A stretch of 64,000 nt of DNA from Datura wrightii (taxonomy: Eukaryota; Streptophyta; Magnoliopsida; Solanales; Solanaceae), in contig JASDFA010000020.1 of NCBI GenBank assembly GCA_035772735.1, positions 92,511,001 to 92,575,000 of the forward strand, written 5' to 3'. The notes under the pieces are model-generated. The model searched no databases. It was given only the letters and a program-made list of their open reading frames with translations, and was not told the origin of the DNA. A program made the position numbers and the translations under genes. Of the stretch, positions 1 to 11,715 are shown one piece after another. The first letter of the stretch is position 1, and every line of letters begins with the position of its first letter.

Positions 1-1640
1 CGTTGGCAATAAAGAACCCAACAAAGAGGTTGGGGTCGAACCCATAGGGAATAAGGTAAGAACTAGACTAATGTCGGTATTTAAACTTGTCGGTATGTTA
101 TCCCCAAATTAGGGGGGTTATAGAAAAACAATTGTAAAATAAACGTGAAAATCAACTGTTGTTTATTAAGATTTACAATTAACTAGGATAAGTGTTCCCC
201 ATGGGTTCATAACTACTTCGGGTTTACACTCGTGATCAATCCCAATGCTTACTTGTATAACTGATAACTAGGGTTCATCCAAATGACTGGTTCGTCCCTA
301 TTGGATGACCATACTCAATCACCAAGTTAGGTCTCATGAGCGATTTCAAATTAATCATTATCAACTTGTTCCATATTAACTATCCTGCGACCGCAGCTCA
401 AGTTATACAATGATCATAAAATCAAGGCTTTATTGTAATTCTCTTTTCCTAATCTCTACTTCTCTAGGTTCAAGCAAGTAAAGAACTCGGGCAAGTCTTA
501 ACATTTCACTTTGTTAAGAAACATTAAAGGTGAAGAGAATACAATACAGGTGTATAGCATTGGTTTTGAATCACTTTGTGTAACCCTAGTTCGTTAATCC
601 ACCATGATTCCCGCAACCCTAGTTGTGGAGGTTTAATCCTTTCATGATTGTAAGATTATGATTAGTATTCACAAACAAACACATAATTAAATACTTACAA
701 TGATGATTGAAATAAAACATGCTTTGAATATTGCACGAAAATATGATGAACAAACTCAAAAACAATTGGGAAATCCAAGTGATGATCTCAAGAGTTGCTC
801 TCCAATATTGTCAAAAACTAATTACAAACTTGATAATAATTGACAACCAACTAATTTTGACTATCTTTCTAGTAAAAGAAACCCAAAAAGTATTTTTACA
901 GATAATGAAATCCTTTTCCTAAGTTAATAGAAAAATAACCAAATTTGGCTCCCACATATATTACGACTCCTCATACGACCCGTAACAGGATTGTACGGGT
1001 CGTGTCTTGTATCGTACATTCCTTGGCTTTTGCAGAATTTGCTAAGTGTTAGCATATGGTACGACTCGTAACATGCTCCCACGAGTCATACAATCCAGTC
1101 GTGGTTTGGCTCTGAGAACTTTGTTAACTTCTGAAGATTTCTACGAGTGTCTTGGTACGCCTCGTATCTTGCTCTTATGACTCATAACAACTTTTCATAT
1201 CATGAGATCTGCCAAGTCCCAAAAATCACTGAAGCTTTTCACGGCTCCTAGTAAGGTTCGATGGTAGATGCTACGATTCGTAGTTGCTACCCATATCAGA
1301 AGACTTCAATTGTTCAAATTTCTCTAAAGTATTCCACGGCTCAAGTTATGGCTCATACCAGGATGGTACGACTCCAATTGAGAGTCGTACTTTGCCTTTG
1401 CCTTGTACCAATCTTCTGAGCTTTTCCATGAGTCTCAGTATGGCTCGTACAATCTTGGTACGGCTCGTACTGAAATCAGTACTTGGCTACTTTTCTACAT
1501 CTTTTTGCACATTTTCACTCCAACACCTATTTTCCCTAAAAACAAATTAAAATCACCTCATATCCATATAAACATACCTAAGTCCATGCTATTTTCCTAG
1601 TTTTAAGCATTGAAAGTGTTGTAAACTCACTGCATATCAC
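1..1640. repeat. Unclassified repeat-derived DNA rich in ACGACTCGT-like motifs
   Basis: No coding sequence is supported here; the short ORFs lack any family signature. From about 960 to 1470 the 9-mer ACGACTCGT/ACGAGTCGT and one-base variants recur many times on both strands. The same motif is scattered in the LTRs of elements A and B further on, so this is probably part of another LTR or its flank. I could not find paired LTRs, a target duplication or a primer-binding site. The right edge is set only by the first recognisable LINE residues. Confidence 0.4.
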
Positions 1641-1659
1641 TTATTAGGGATTCAATCAT

Positions 1660-2130
1660 AGAAGATTATGTGCGCCTGTTGTCTAAGACAGAATTTTGTC
1701 TTACTCAAAGAAATTGGACCTACTCGATGAGAAATTTGAAGTAGGATCATATGTTTGATTCGAAGGAGGAAACATCGATGGAAATAGATTGGATCTCCTT
1801 TCCATCATTACCTCCAAATATTTTCATGAAGGAGACATTTTGCTCACTTGCATATGCAGTGGGTAAACGGCTACAGGTAGATATGGTGACAAATAACTAA
1901 ACAAGGCCCAGTTGTGCAAGGGTAAAGGTGGAAGTGGATCTTTTGGGAGAATTCCTAAAGAGGATCAACATTGGAGTGAGAAAATAAAATGGGGATGTTG
2001 TAGAAAAGTGGATTTGAATCAAATATGATTATGTTCCAAAGTGTTGTAAAAGTTGTAGAATTCAAGGGCATAGTGAGTTGGAATGCTTCATAATACATCC
2101 AGAATTGTATGCAAAGAAGGAAGAGAAAGG
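1660..2130 (+). pseudogene. LINE-A ORF1 remnant (DUF4283 C-terminal part and CCHC knuckle)
   Basis: Translation shows the typical plant LINE ORF1 sequence: a WISFPSLPPNIFMKETF-like stretch near 1785-1840, AVGKRLQVD near 1855-1880, then a knuckle CCKSCRIQGHSELECF at 2043-2090 (C-x2-C-x4-H-x4-C). ORF1 proteins of this type bind the element RNA. The frame contains stops, and the N-terminal half of DUF4283 is missing. The purine-rich stretch from 2130 to 2905 is probably the variable ORF1 tail and ORF1-ORF2 junction; I see no domain in it. Confidence 0.75.
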
Positions 2131-3676
2131 GAAGGATAGAGAATGAGAAGGTAAACATAATTCTAAATCTACTACGATAGAGATTAGGCTAAAAGGGGGG
2201 ATGTCAACATATCAGTTAATTCAAAAGAAGTGGATGAATTTCAAAAACCAAATGATAGATTGTTAATTGGGAATGGGAGGTTGTAGAGGATGTGGAAAGA
2301 CAAAAGCAGGTGGTTTGGAGTCAAAAGCAGGCTAAACAGGGTAACCAAATTGACACAAACAATATGTTTGCAGTATTGAATGACTAGGAAGAGGTACAAG
2401 AGTAGCAGGAAAAGGGAGCATCAATAAATCAAGGGGAAATTCATAGAAGTGAGGAATAATTGACCGAAAGGAGAACTACTCCTAAACATTCTGAGGGAGA
2501 AAGAGAGGAGGAAAGACAACCCACAGAGGAGAAATAGGAGCCTAATCAAAATGAAGGATTAGGGGAAAGGACCAAAGAAGTGGTGATCTGGACTTCTAAA
2601 ATTCAGGGCAAAGTAGAACTGAAGGATAACTCTCCTAATCCTTTAAGTATTATAGTCCATGAGGGAGGGAAGAATGAAGTTCCAGACTTGTAGGAGTTGA
2701 ATGAAAGATAGAAACAACAAAGCCAAGAGCATGAGGAGGATGAAGATATGGAGCCAAATATCAATAATGCCATACAAACAAGGGATCTATCTCCTTGATA
2801 GGGGGCTATACTAAAGGTTAGAGAAAAAAAGAACAAAGGGTAGAATGCACTACCTCTACAGGGTCAAACAAGTAGAAGCAAGGCTAAGAACACCAACAGT
2901 GATCAATGATTGGTAAGATATTATTTTGGAATATCAGGTCTGTTAACACTCAAAATGCTTTTGAGAGATTAATGGATTTGAATAAAAGAAACCATTATTC
3001 AGTTATAGATTTGATGGAACCATTTCAAGGACCAGAAGAGCTAGATCAATACAGAAGAAAACTAGGGCTGTAGTGTGGAGCGGCAAACTGTTAATCAAAG
3101 ATTTTCCTATTTTGGAGAGAGGAATTAGAGGGGCAGATTGTTTTAGACACAATTCAACATATTACAATGTTCTTTAAGGCTGGGAATACAAAAATTTACT
3201 TGACTGCCTTTTATGCAAGATGTCTGGCCACAGAAAGAATGAAGTTATAGGAATATATGGAAGAACTAGCTGAAAGCATTCAACTGCCTTGGATGGTAGG
3301 GGAGACTTTAATGTTACACTAAATGAGGAGGAAAAGTAGGGAGGACTTCCATTTATACAAGGAAAAGCTATATATGTTTGCTTAATGCATTAATAATTGT
3401 GCATTGATGGAATTAAAAATTACAGAAAGCAAATTCATATGGTGGAATGATAGAATTGAGGAGGATTCCATTTTCAAAATACTTGATAGAGTGATGGGAA
3501 ATCAAGATTATCTAGATATTCTACCAACCATTGAGGTGCATCATCTGATTAGGCAAGGATCAGATCAGCAGCAAATAAGGATTCCTTTCAAGTTTCTAAA
3601 TTTATAGACTAAACACAACTAGTTCAGGAGGGTAGTGTAAGAAAACCGGTGCACAGATTTATTGGCAATCCATTTA

Positions 3677-3764
3677 TTGTGTATAAGGATAAGATTAAAA
3701 AAGTGAAACAAGCATTGGCGTTGTGTATAAGGCTAAGATTAAAAAGGTGAAACAAGCATTGGCA
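3677..3764. repeat. 44-bp tandem duplication inside LINE-A
   Basis: Two adjacent copies of a 44-bp unit begin TTGTGTATAAGG at 3677 and 3721 and differ at a few bases. The unit length is not a multiple of three, so it shifts the LINE frame. Confidence 0.8.
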
Positions 3765-3881
3765 TGTCGGAGCAAGCAGACCTATGGAAGTGTCTTCCAA
3801 CATATTTCTATATTGGATGATACAATAAAGATGAAGGAAATTTAGGTGGAGCTACCTCCCATAGTTGAGAATAGAATGCAA

Positions 3882-3886
3882 TTGAA
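3882..3886. repeat. Target site duplication TTGAA, left copy (element A)
   Basis: TTGAA immediately precedes the 5' LTR (TGTAAC...) and recurs at 11693-11697 directly after the 3' LTR (...TGACA). Confidence 0.9.
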
Positions 3887-6374
3887 TGTAACAACCCAAA
3901 AGTCCCTAAGCTCAGACCCCAGACTTGAAGCAAGAAACCAGCAGGAAAGTGAAATTTTTTCCTCAGAACGAGTTGTGGTACGACTCATTAGATGATACAA
4001 TGAGTCGTGGTAAGACTCATGGCAAGCAGTCAGTGGAATTTTTTTAGAGCCCAAATGTAACAACTTACGTCATGACTCATGGGGTGATGATGAGTCGTGA
4101 TGTCCCCCGTCATGAGAAACAGTTCAGGAAATGGTCAAGTTTTCCCCAATGACCACGAGTTAAATGACGACTCATGGTACCCCGTGATAACCCGTTGCGA
4201 TGCCCATTATATGGAGTTCATAGAATTTGTCCCAATAGCAATGGAAGGGTGTAACGACTCCTTATTATGAGTGACGACCCATAGTGATGATCCGTTGCAA
4301 GAAAACTCAAAGGAGGAGCAAGGATGGTCAACTAACCATGAGTCATAGGACGACTTGTAGTATGGGGTGATGGGTCATCCTGTCTAGTCATTGGCTGGAG
4401 AATTAAAAAACCATAAATTTGCTCCAAAGGGAATGGATAAATCCAACTAGTCATTATAGCATACAATGACTCATTGCATAGGTCGTTGGCACTGGCGGGA
4501 AGATTTTAAAGCGAATCTCCTGGGGTATTTTAGTAATTTCCTATGCTTCTAACTCCTAAATGATGTCATTTTGGGACTCCTAAGGGTCAAATTAAAGGGG
4601 TTTTCCTAACCTAATCCCTCATTCCTCCTCAAATAATCCGTAAGTTCTTCTTCTCCCTTTCTCTCAAGGCTCAAGAACACCTAAGGTTCTTCTCCAAGAG
4701 CTTCAATATCAAGTGCTAGTGGGGGATTTCTTCAAGCCTAGTATGTGGGACTTCAACAAGGATCTTCTTTCATCCTTTTATCCCAATTTATGTCTAAAAC
4801 CCTAGCTACTTTGATTTACTAGAAAAGCATGTCTTAGGGTTTCCATTCTATGAATGTTTTCTCTCATGTCACCCATTATTTTCAAGGTCCTCATGATAAA
4901 TATCACATGATGATCATGATTTCACTCTTAATTGCATGATTAATTCTCATGATTAGATGTTAGCATGATTTCTAAAGTTCAGCCCATGAGTTAGTTATTT
5001 TCAAAAATATGGTCTGTTTGAGATATATGTTACCATGAATATGATTTGGATTTATGATTTTCATGGATTTAGTATGATTAGCATATTTATTGTTCTTTAG
5101 ACTCTCATTCCTCTTTCTAGTAGAAAATAGCCCTGACTATATTCTCATGAATTCCATATGATCAGCATGTATATGGTTCTTAGACTCTCAGGCCTCTTGC
5201 TAGTAGAAAGTAGCCCTGGCTAGTCTCACAACATCAGTTATGAGCCCTCAGTTTCAGTATTTCATGGTTATTTAGGCTCTTAGAACTCTTCATAGATAAA
5301 GTGGTTCCTACTAATCTCAGGACATCAACTTCAAATTTATTGGTTACATGTATCTTTATGTTCAGTTGGGAGTAGCACTTAGTATCGAGTAAGCCAGGGT
5401 TCCAGCGTACCCAGGTCTCAGATCTATGTACCATCATAGGATAAGGGATTCTCAATAGTAAAGAATATTTCCCTTAGCCCAAGTAATATGGGATCCTCTA
5501 AAGGTCATCATATTAGAGATTGTCTCCCTGAGTTCACGAGTGATAACACGCCAGTCGGAGTTCTTACCCTTGGCAAGGAATGGACACCCTTCTAACCAGG
5601 GTTAGATGTTGGGCTCCATGAGGCTCACATTAGAGTTTGTCGGTTAATAGTCTCTCCACAGTACATCTAGTTCTAGTTTCAGTATAATTATTTCCGTTAG
5701 AGTTTTCAGTTTATGATTTTTGATTCAGCCTTCAGTACATGTACATGACCCAAAAACTAGATTTACTTATATTTCTTTAAATGATTTCAAATGACCATAT
5801 CATATCAATAATTATGCATCTCAGATAGGGTCATTGTACTTCACCTCAGTTATGTATTCAGATCAGTCTTTTTCAGCATACTAGTATGTTCTTAGCTTCA
5901 GTTATGTTTCCCATATAATCAGTACATATCAAGTACTAACGGCATACTTTATGTGCTATATCGTTTTATTATATAGATCTAGGTAGTCAAATCCAGGCCT
6001 GCGGTTAGACATGCTCCAGACTCTATCAACTGACAGTGGTGAGTCCTTATCTTCCTGGAATAGGAGTTTGGTTTTCTTTATTTCAGTATAACTCTAGTTT
6101 CAGATATTGGAGTTAGTTGGGGGCTTATCCCAGTATCTCATAAGATTAATAGAGGCTTTCAAACAGTGTAGTACTAGTTTCAGCTTATGACTCAGTGTTG
6201 TTCTCAAATTTTTATCATTTCCTTTTTATTACTTATGTTTCTGTCAAGCTTCCGCTCAGATAGAATCTATTAGCTATTTTTATGTTAGAATTATGCTATG
6301 CCATAGGTTAGCTTGGAGCCATTCATGGTTTTAGGTCCCGTGTCGCATCCGGGGTCTAAGCTCAAGTTGTGACA
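3887..6374 (+). repeat. Element A 5' LTR
   Basis: It starts TGTAACAACCC and ends GTTGTGACA. It aligns along its length with 9160-11692. It contains repeated ATGAGTCGT-like motifs near 3960-4500 and no credible protein gene. Confidence 0.9.
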
Positions 6375-6393
6375 AACTTGGTATCAGAGCATT
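6375..6393 (+). promoter_or_regulatory. Element A tRNA-Met primer-binding site
   Basis: AACTTGGTATCAGAGC directly follows the LTR end. TGGTATCAGAGC is complementary to the 3' end of plant initiator tRNA-Met, the minus-strand primer of these elements. Confidence 0.85.
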
Positions 6394-6591
6394 AGGTTTA
6401 GAGTGTTCTAGGGTGTCTAGAAGCCTCGTTAGATAGAGTCTTTTTCATGGGTGTGAAGCACGCCACACTTATGAGGAAGAGGCTACAAGGCATTCTTAGG
6501 AAAATTCACTTTCTTCATGATTCTTATCGTGCGTAGAATGTGAAACTCTAAAAGTTCCTCTCCTAACCCATGTTTTACTCATTCATAGACA

Positions 6592-7730
6592 ATGCCTCCC
6601 AGATGAACAAATGGAAGAATAAATGGTAATGGCACCAGCCAGCACTACCAACCCTAGCAGACCCAATAAATGAGCAGGTTACCTACACAAGGTTTTGAGC
6701 TGCATTTTAGGTGTTGGTGCAAGCCGTAATAGCACAAGACAACCATCAGACAGTGGCACTCGTGAACCCTAACGAGAATTCTAGGGCGGTAAGGGTGCGA
6801 GATTTAATTAGAATGAACCCTCTGGAATTCTTTGGGTTGAAGATGGATGAAGATCCACATAAGTTTATAGAGGAGATTCAAAAGATCACCCATATTATGG
6901 GGTTGACTGGTGAGGAAAGTGTAGACTTAGTCTCCTATCAGTTGAAGGGGGTTGCGCATATATGATTTAAACAGTGGAAAGAAGGTTGTAGGGCAGGTGT
7001 AGCTTTGGTGAGTTGGAACTTAGAACGAGTTTGTGACAGCCTTTTTGGACAGGTTCTTTCCTTGAGAGTTGAGGGAGGCGAAGCCCGCCGAGTTCATCAA
7101 TCTAAAGTAGAAAAATATGACTATCTAGGAGTATGCCTTGGAGTTTATCCAATTGTCTAAGTATGCACTAGAGATGCTATCCAATCAGAGGGTTCGCATG
7201 AGTAGGTTCATAAATGGAGTCCCAAATTTAGTATTCAATGAGCGTAGGACCGCGATGCTCATCAGTAACCTAGACATTTCTAAACTTATGATCCATGCTC
7301 AACAGATCGAGGAGGAAAAGTTAGAGGAGTTATAAAGGGAGAGCAAGAGAGCAAGGATAGGGATTCGAAGTATTCCTAGTAGAGAACGAGTGGTGGACCT
7401 CATTCCCAGTCCCATCAGAGCTCATCAGTCACAGCACCATTGATAGCCAGTGTTCCATACAAACCCAGGGTAAGGGATTACTTACCCAGCTTGCAAGAAC
7501 TGTGGAAAGAATCATTTGGGAGAGTGCATGGCTTGTTCAAGTGCTTGCTTTTGCTGTAAAATGTCAGGCCATAAACTTAGAGAACGCCCAGAAGCCAAAC
7601 GGGGCGAAGGTAGGGCCCCATCCACCTCTTTAGTAACTCCAACAGCCCACCCATCTCAGCAGAGCACATTAGCTGGTGCATGTAGTCGACAGTGTCGGGA
7701 CCGCTTCTACGCCTTGTCATCATGTTAGGA
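6592..7730 (+). pseudogene. Element A gag remnant
   Basis: The ATG at 6592 opens MPPR, as in Tekay-type gag. Readable blocks are 6711-6965 (NPLEFFGLKMDEDPHKFIEE, then GLTGEESVDLVSYQLKGVA), the capsid core of this clade, and 7138-7335 (linker with DISKLMIHAQQIEEEKL). A cysteine-rich stretch at 7490-7600 (CKNCGKNHLGEC, then CFCCKMSGHKLREC-like) is the nucleocapsid knuckle region. Stops and frameshifts separate the blocks, so no full gag is made. The closest relative in the window is the gag of element B. Confidence 0.8.
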
Positions 7731-9159
7731 TTGGGGAAGCTCGCCAGGAGTAGCCACAGGTATGTTTTAAGCTTTTCATGTTGATCCTTGCATATTGTTA
7801 TGCCCAGGAGTCGTAGTATAAGGTATAAGACTCTTTTTGTGTCCTAATATGAGATTTGTCCGTGGATGGTATAAAATGATTATAAGTATGAAGCTTTCAG
7901 TGATAGTTATAAGGGCAAATGGAAAGTCAAGGGTTAGTGATGTAGCCCCTCCTTAAGAAAGAAACCAAGAGCCTTAGAATGATGACTTTAAGCTAAGGGG
8001 GAGATAATAAGTTGAAAGGCCAAGTCAAGTCCTGAGCGTTCTAGTAGAGAGGTTCTAGAAATAGTAGTTATGGAATGTCAATCCTTTCCTATTCAAATCT
8101 TTTCCCCTATGTTTTAGTGTACATTACGCTCTACTCATGCCTATGTTTAGACTTCCAGAATGATAGGTAACCACTTTAGACAGAGATCCCAGTTTTCCTT
8201 CAGGATTTCATAGATCTCAACTTCATGTCATTAAGTCGATTTCATGTCTCTCAGTATGCTCAGATCGATGAACTCTATCCTTAGAATATTCCTTAATGGC
8301 TCAATAGATCATACTACCTCATAAATGAGCTCAATTTAGATTATTGTAAATTATTCGTGCTTATGATTTTCTTACTCCCAACCCTAAATATGTTCACCCA
8401 TAACAGAAATGATGGTTGCAATGGATATGTCCTGAATTGACTCCTCATTCATGCCTTAGCTGCTCGGTAGATAGAAGTTCATAAAGTGCAGTTGTTAGCC
8501 ATGTTAGGGAGTCTGAGGAGATTTTGGAATAGTATAAGCTATAGTGGAGCTATAAGATGAGTGTAGTGATAGGATTGTGTTGTGTGTTGGACATCAAGAA
8601 GCTGGTACAATTAGCATGGTGTTATTATATAAGGAGATGACATTAGGGTGACAAAGTGTTGATGGGAATGGAAGACTCTAATAAAAGTAGGTTCCAGTTG
8701 AAATCTTGGAGCAATAGGTTCATAAGTTGGGGAAACAAGGATGCAGTGTCAGTGAAGGTTTTATTGAGAAACTAGACAGTCGAAAGGACTGCTTGGGAAG
8801 TTGGATTTAGATAAGTCTTACTCTCTGTTAGATCAGTTATCATGTCATATATTCAGATATCAGAAAGTAGTTTTGGGGTTTATAGCTCTGTCCTTACCAA
8901 CTCAGCTCTAGTTTGAGGAAATAGTCCCTCCTCAGTACTCCACCTAATTCCATCTTAGTCTCATGTATTTCAGTCCCTCTCATGTCTTAGCGTGCATGCA
9001 TGAATCATGATTTTAGTTCAGTCATGTATATTAAGTCCGGGGTCAGTCACTCTGTCAGTTTTCAGCTATAGTAGTATATTTTGGGATTGCAATTCTTTCC
9101 CTAGCCTTTCAATATACTTAATATATATTCGGGGACGAATGTTCCCAAGGGGGAGATAA
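7731..9159 (+). other. Element A interior without readable pol
   Basis: About 1.4 kb follow the gag remnant. I find no DSGA protease motif, RT DD motif, integrase or chromodomain in any frame. The last bases are the polypurine tract before the 3' LTR. Confidence 0.6.
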
Positions 9160-11692
9160 TGTAACACGTTAAAAGTCCTTAAGATCAGACCCCAGACTTG
9201 AAGCAAGAAACCAGTAGGAAACTGAAATTTTTGCCTCAAAACAAGTCGTGGTACAACTCGTTAGATGATACAATAAGTCATGATGAGACTCGTGGGAAGC
9301 AATTGGTGGAATTTTTTCAAGGCCCAGATGTAACAACTCAAAGTCACAACTCATGGGATGATGTGACGAGTCGTGATGTCCCCCTTCATGAGCAACAATT
9401 TAGGAAATGGTCAAGTTTTTCCCAGTGACCACGAGTCAAAGGACAACTCATGGTGCCCCATAACGACCCGTAGTTCAGAGAATTCGGCCTACTAGTAATG
9501 GAAGGATGTAATGACTCATCATGACACGTGACAACCTGTGGTGATGATCCATTGGAAGAAAAGTCAGAGGAGGAGCAAGAATAGTCCACTGACCAAGAGT
9601 CATAGGATGACTCGTGGTATAGGGTGACGGGTCGTCCTGTCTGGTTGTTGGTTGGAGAATTAGAAAACTACAAATTTTCTCCAAAGGGAACGGATGGATC
9701 CAACGAGTTGTTATAGCAGACAACGACTCCTTGTGTAGGCCGTTGGCACTAGTGGGCAGATTTTAAAGTGAATCATCAGAGGTATTTTAGTAATTTTCTA
9801 TGCTTCTAACTACTAAATGGTGTCATTTTGGGACTCCTAAGGGTTGAATTAAAGGGGTTTTCCTAGCATAATCCTCCATTCCTCCTAAAATCATCTGTAA
9901 ATTCTTCTTCTCCCTTCCTCTCAAGGCTAAAGAACACCTAGGGTTCTTTTCCAAGAGCTTCAAGATTCAAGTGCTAGTGGGGAACTTCTTCAAGCCAGGT
10001 ATGTTGGACTTCAACAAGGATCTTCTTTCATCCTTGTGTCCCAATTTATATCTAAAACCCTAGCTACTTTTATTCCCTAGAAAAGCATGTCTTAGGGTTT
10101 CTATTCTATGAATATTTTCTCTCATGTCTCCCATCATTTTCAAGGTCCTCATGATAAATAGCACATGATCTTCATGATTTCACTCTCAATTGCATGATGA
10201 ATTCCCATGATTAGATTTTAGCATGATTTCCAAAAGTACAGCCCATGAATTGGTTGTTTTCAAAAATATGGTCCATTTGAGATATATGATCTTACCATGA
10301 ATTCAGTACATATAATTTACACTATGATTTGAATTTATGATTTTCATGGATTTAGTATGATTAGCATATTTATAGTTCTTTAGACTCTCAGGCCTCTTGC
10401 TAGTAGAAATTAGCCCTAACTGTGCTCTCATGAATTCCATATAATCAGCATGTATATGGTTCGTTAAACTCTAAGTCCTCTCGCTAGTAGAAAGTAGCCC
10501 TAACTAGTCTCAGAACATTAGTTATGATCCCTCATTATCAGTATTTCATGGTCCTTTAGGCTCTTGAGACTCTTTCTAGATAAAGTGGATCCGACTAGTC
10601 TCAGGTCAGCTTCAAATTTATCAGTTACATGTATCTTTATGTTCAATTGGGAGTAGTACTTAGCACCAAATAGGCTAGGGTTCCAACGTACGCAGGTCTT
10701 ACAACTACGTGCCACCATAGGATGAGGGATTCTCAATAGTAGAGAATGTTTCCCTTAGCCTGAGGAATATGGGATCCTCATTTTTTAGAGTGCCTCCCTT
10801 GCCTCAATGGGCGTATGCAGGGGTCATCATTATTAGAAATTGTCTCCCTAAGTTCACGAGTGATATCACGCCAGTCAGTGTTCTTAACCTTGGAAAGGTA
10901 TGGACACCCTCCCATTCGGGATTACAGGTCGGGCTCTATGATGCTCACATTGATATTATCAGTTAATAGCCTCTCATACAGTACAATTCAGTTCCAGTTT
11001 CAGTACAATCATTTCAGTTAGAGTTTTCATATTCACTCTTCAGTACATGTACATGACCCAAAAACTAGATTTACTTATATTTCATTAAATGATTTCAGAC
11101 GAGAACATCATACTAGTAATTATTCATCTCAGATAGGGTCATTATACTTCGCCTCAGTTATGTATTCAGTTATGTATTTAGATCAGTCTTTTTAAGCATA
11201 CTAGCATGTTCTTAGCTTTAGTTACGTTTCCCATATACTCAGTACATTCCAAGTACTGACCGAATACTTTATGTGCTATATCATTTTATGATATAGATCC
11301 AGGTATTCAGACTCAGGCCCGCGGTTCGACACGCTCCAGACTTTATCAGCTGAAAGTGGTGAGTCCTCATTTTCTGAGGACGGGAGTTTGGTTTAATTTG
11401 TTTCAGTATAACTCTAGTTTCAGATGTTGGATTTAGTTGGGGGTTGGTCCCAATAGCTCATCAGATAGTAGAGGCTTTCAGACAATGTAGTACTAGTTTC
11501 AGCTTATGACTTAGTGTTGTTATCAGATTTTTATCATTTCCTTTTTATTAGTTATGTTCATTCAAGCTTCCGCACAGATAGAATCTATTAGCTATTGTTA
11601 TGTTAGAATTATGTTATACCATGAGTTAGCATGGAGTGATTCATGGTTATAGGTCCCATGTCGCATCTAGAGTCTAAGCTTGGGTCATGACA
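9160..11692 (+). repeat. Element A 3' LTR
   Basis: It starts TGTAACACG after the purine tract, ends GTCATGACA, and is followed by TTGAA. It carries a short slippage duplication (CAGTTATGTATT repeated near 11155-11180) absent from the 5' copy, so it arose after insertion. Confidence 0.9.
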
Positions 11693-11697
11693 TTGAA
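11693..11697. repeat. Target site duplication TTGAA, right copy (element A)
   Basis: It matches 3882-3886. The following 13 bp (11698-11710) are LINE-A sequence lying between the two gypsy insertions. Confidence 0.9.
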
Positions 11698-11710
11698 CAA
11701 AGAAGAAGAA

Positions 11711-11715
11711 GAGCT
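11711..11715. repeat. Target site duplication GAGCT, left copy (element B)
   Basis: GAGCT precedes the 5' LTR of element B and recurs at 31178-31182 after its 3' LTR. Confidence 0.88.

Larger units (their letters stand above)
2906..3886 (+). pseudogene. LINE-A ORF2, endonuclease part
   Basis: The ATG at 2906 opens MIGKILFWNIRSV, the usual start of the exonuclease-endonuclease-phosphatase domain of plant LINE ORF2. The C-terminal part of the domain is readable at 3404-3607 (SKFIWWNDRIEEDSIFKILD, then a degenerate GSD-H end). The middle is broken by stops. A 44-bp tandem duplication at 3677-3764 adds a frameshift. The ORF stops at the insertion point of element A and resumes after element B. 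The domain would have nicked target DNA for target-primed reverse transcription. Confidence 0.75.
3887..11692 (+). mobile_element. Element A: Tekay/Del-type Ty3/gypsy LTR retrotransposon lacking pol
   Basis: Two long LTRs (3887-6374 and 9160-11692, each about 2.5 kb, starting TG and ending CA) flank a 2.8-kb interior, bounded by the 5-bp duplication TTGAA. A primer-binding site TTGGTATCAGAGC follows the 5' LTR, and a purine tract AAGGGGGAGATAA precedes the 3' LTR. The interior retains a gag remnant (6592-7730); no protease, RT, RNase H or integrase is readable from 7730 to 9159. The LTRs differ at many positions, so the insertion is not recent. It is either an internal-deletion derivative or a non-autonomous family dependent on relatives such as element B. 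Confidence 0.9.

Noticed and set aside
6377..6393. tRNA-like TTGGTATCAGAGC sites taken as tRNA genes
   Set aside because: They are primer-binding sites next to LTR ends; no cloverleaf is present. The same applies at 13790, 27132 and 62081.
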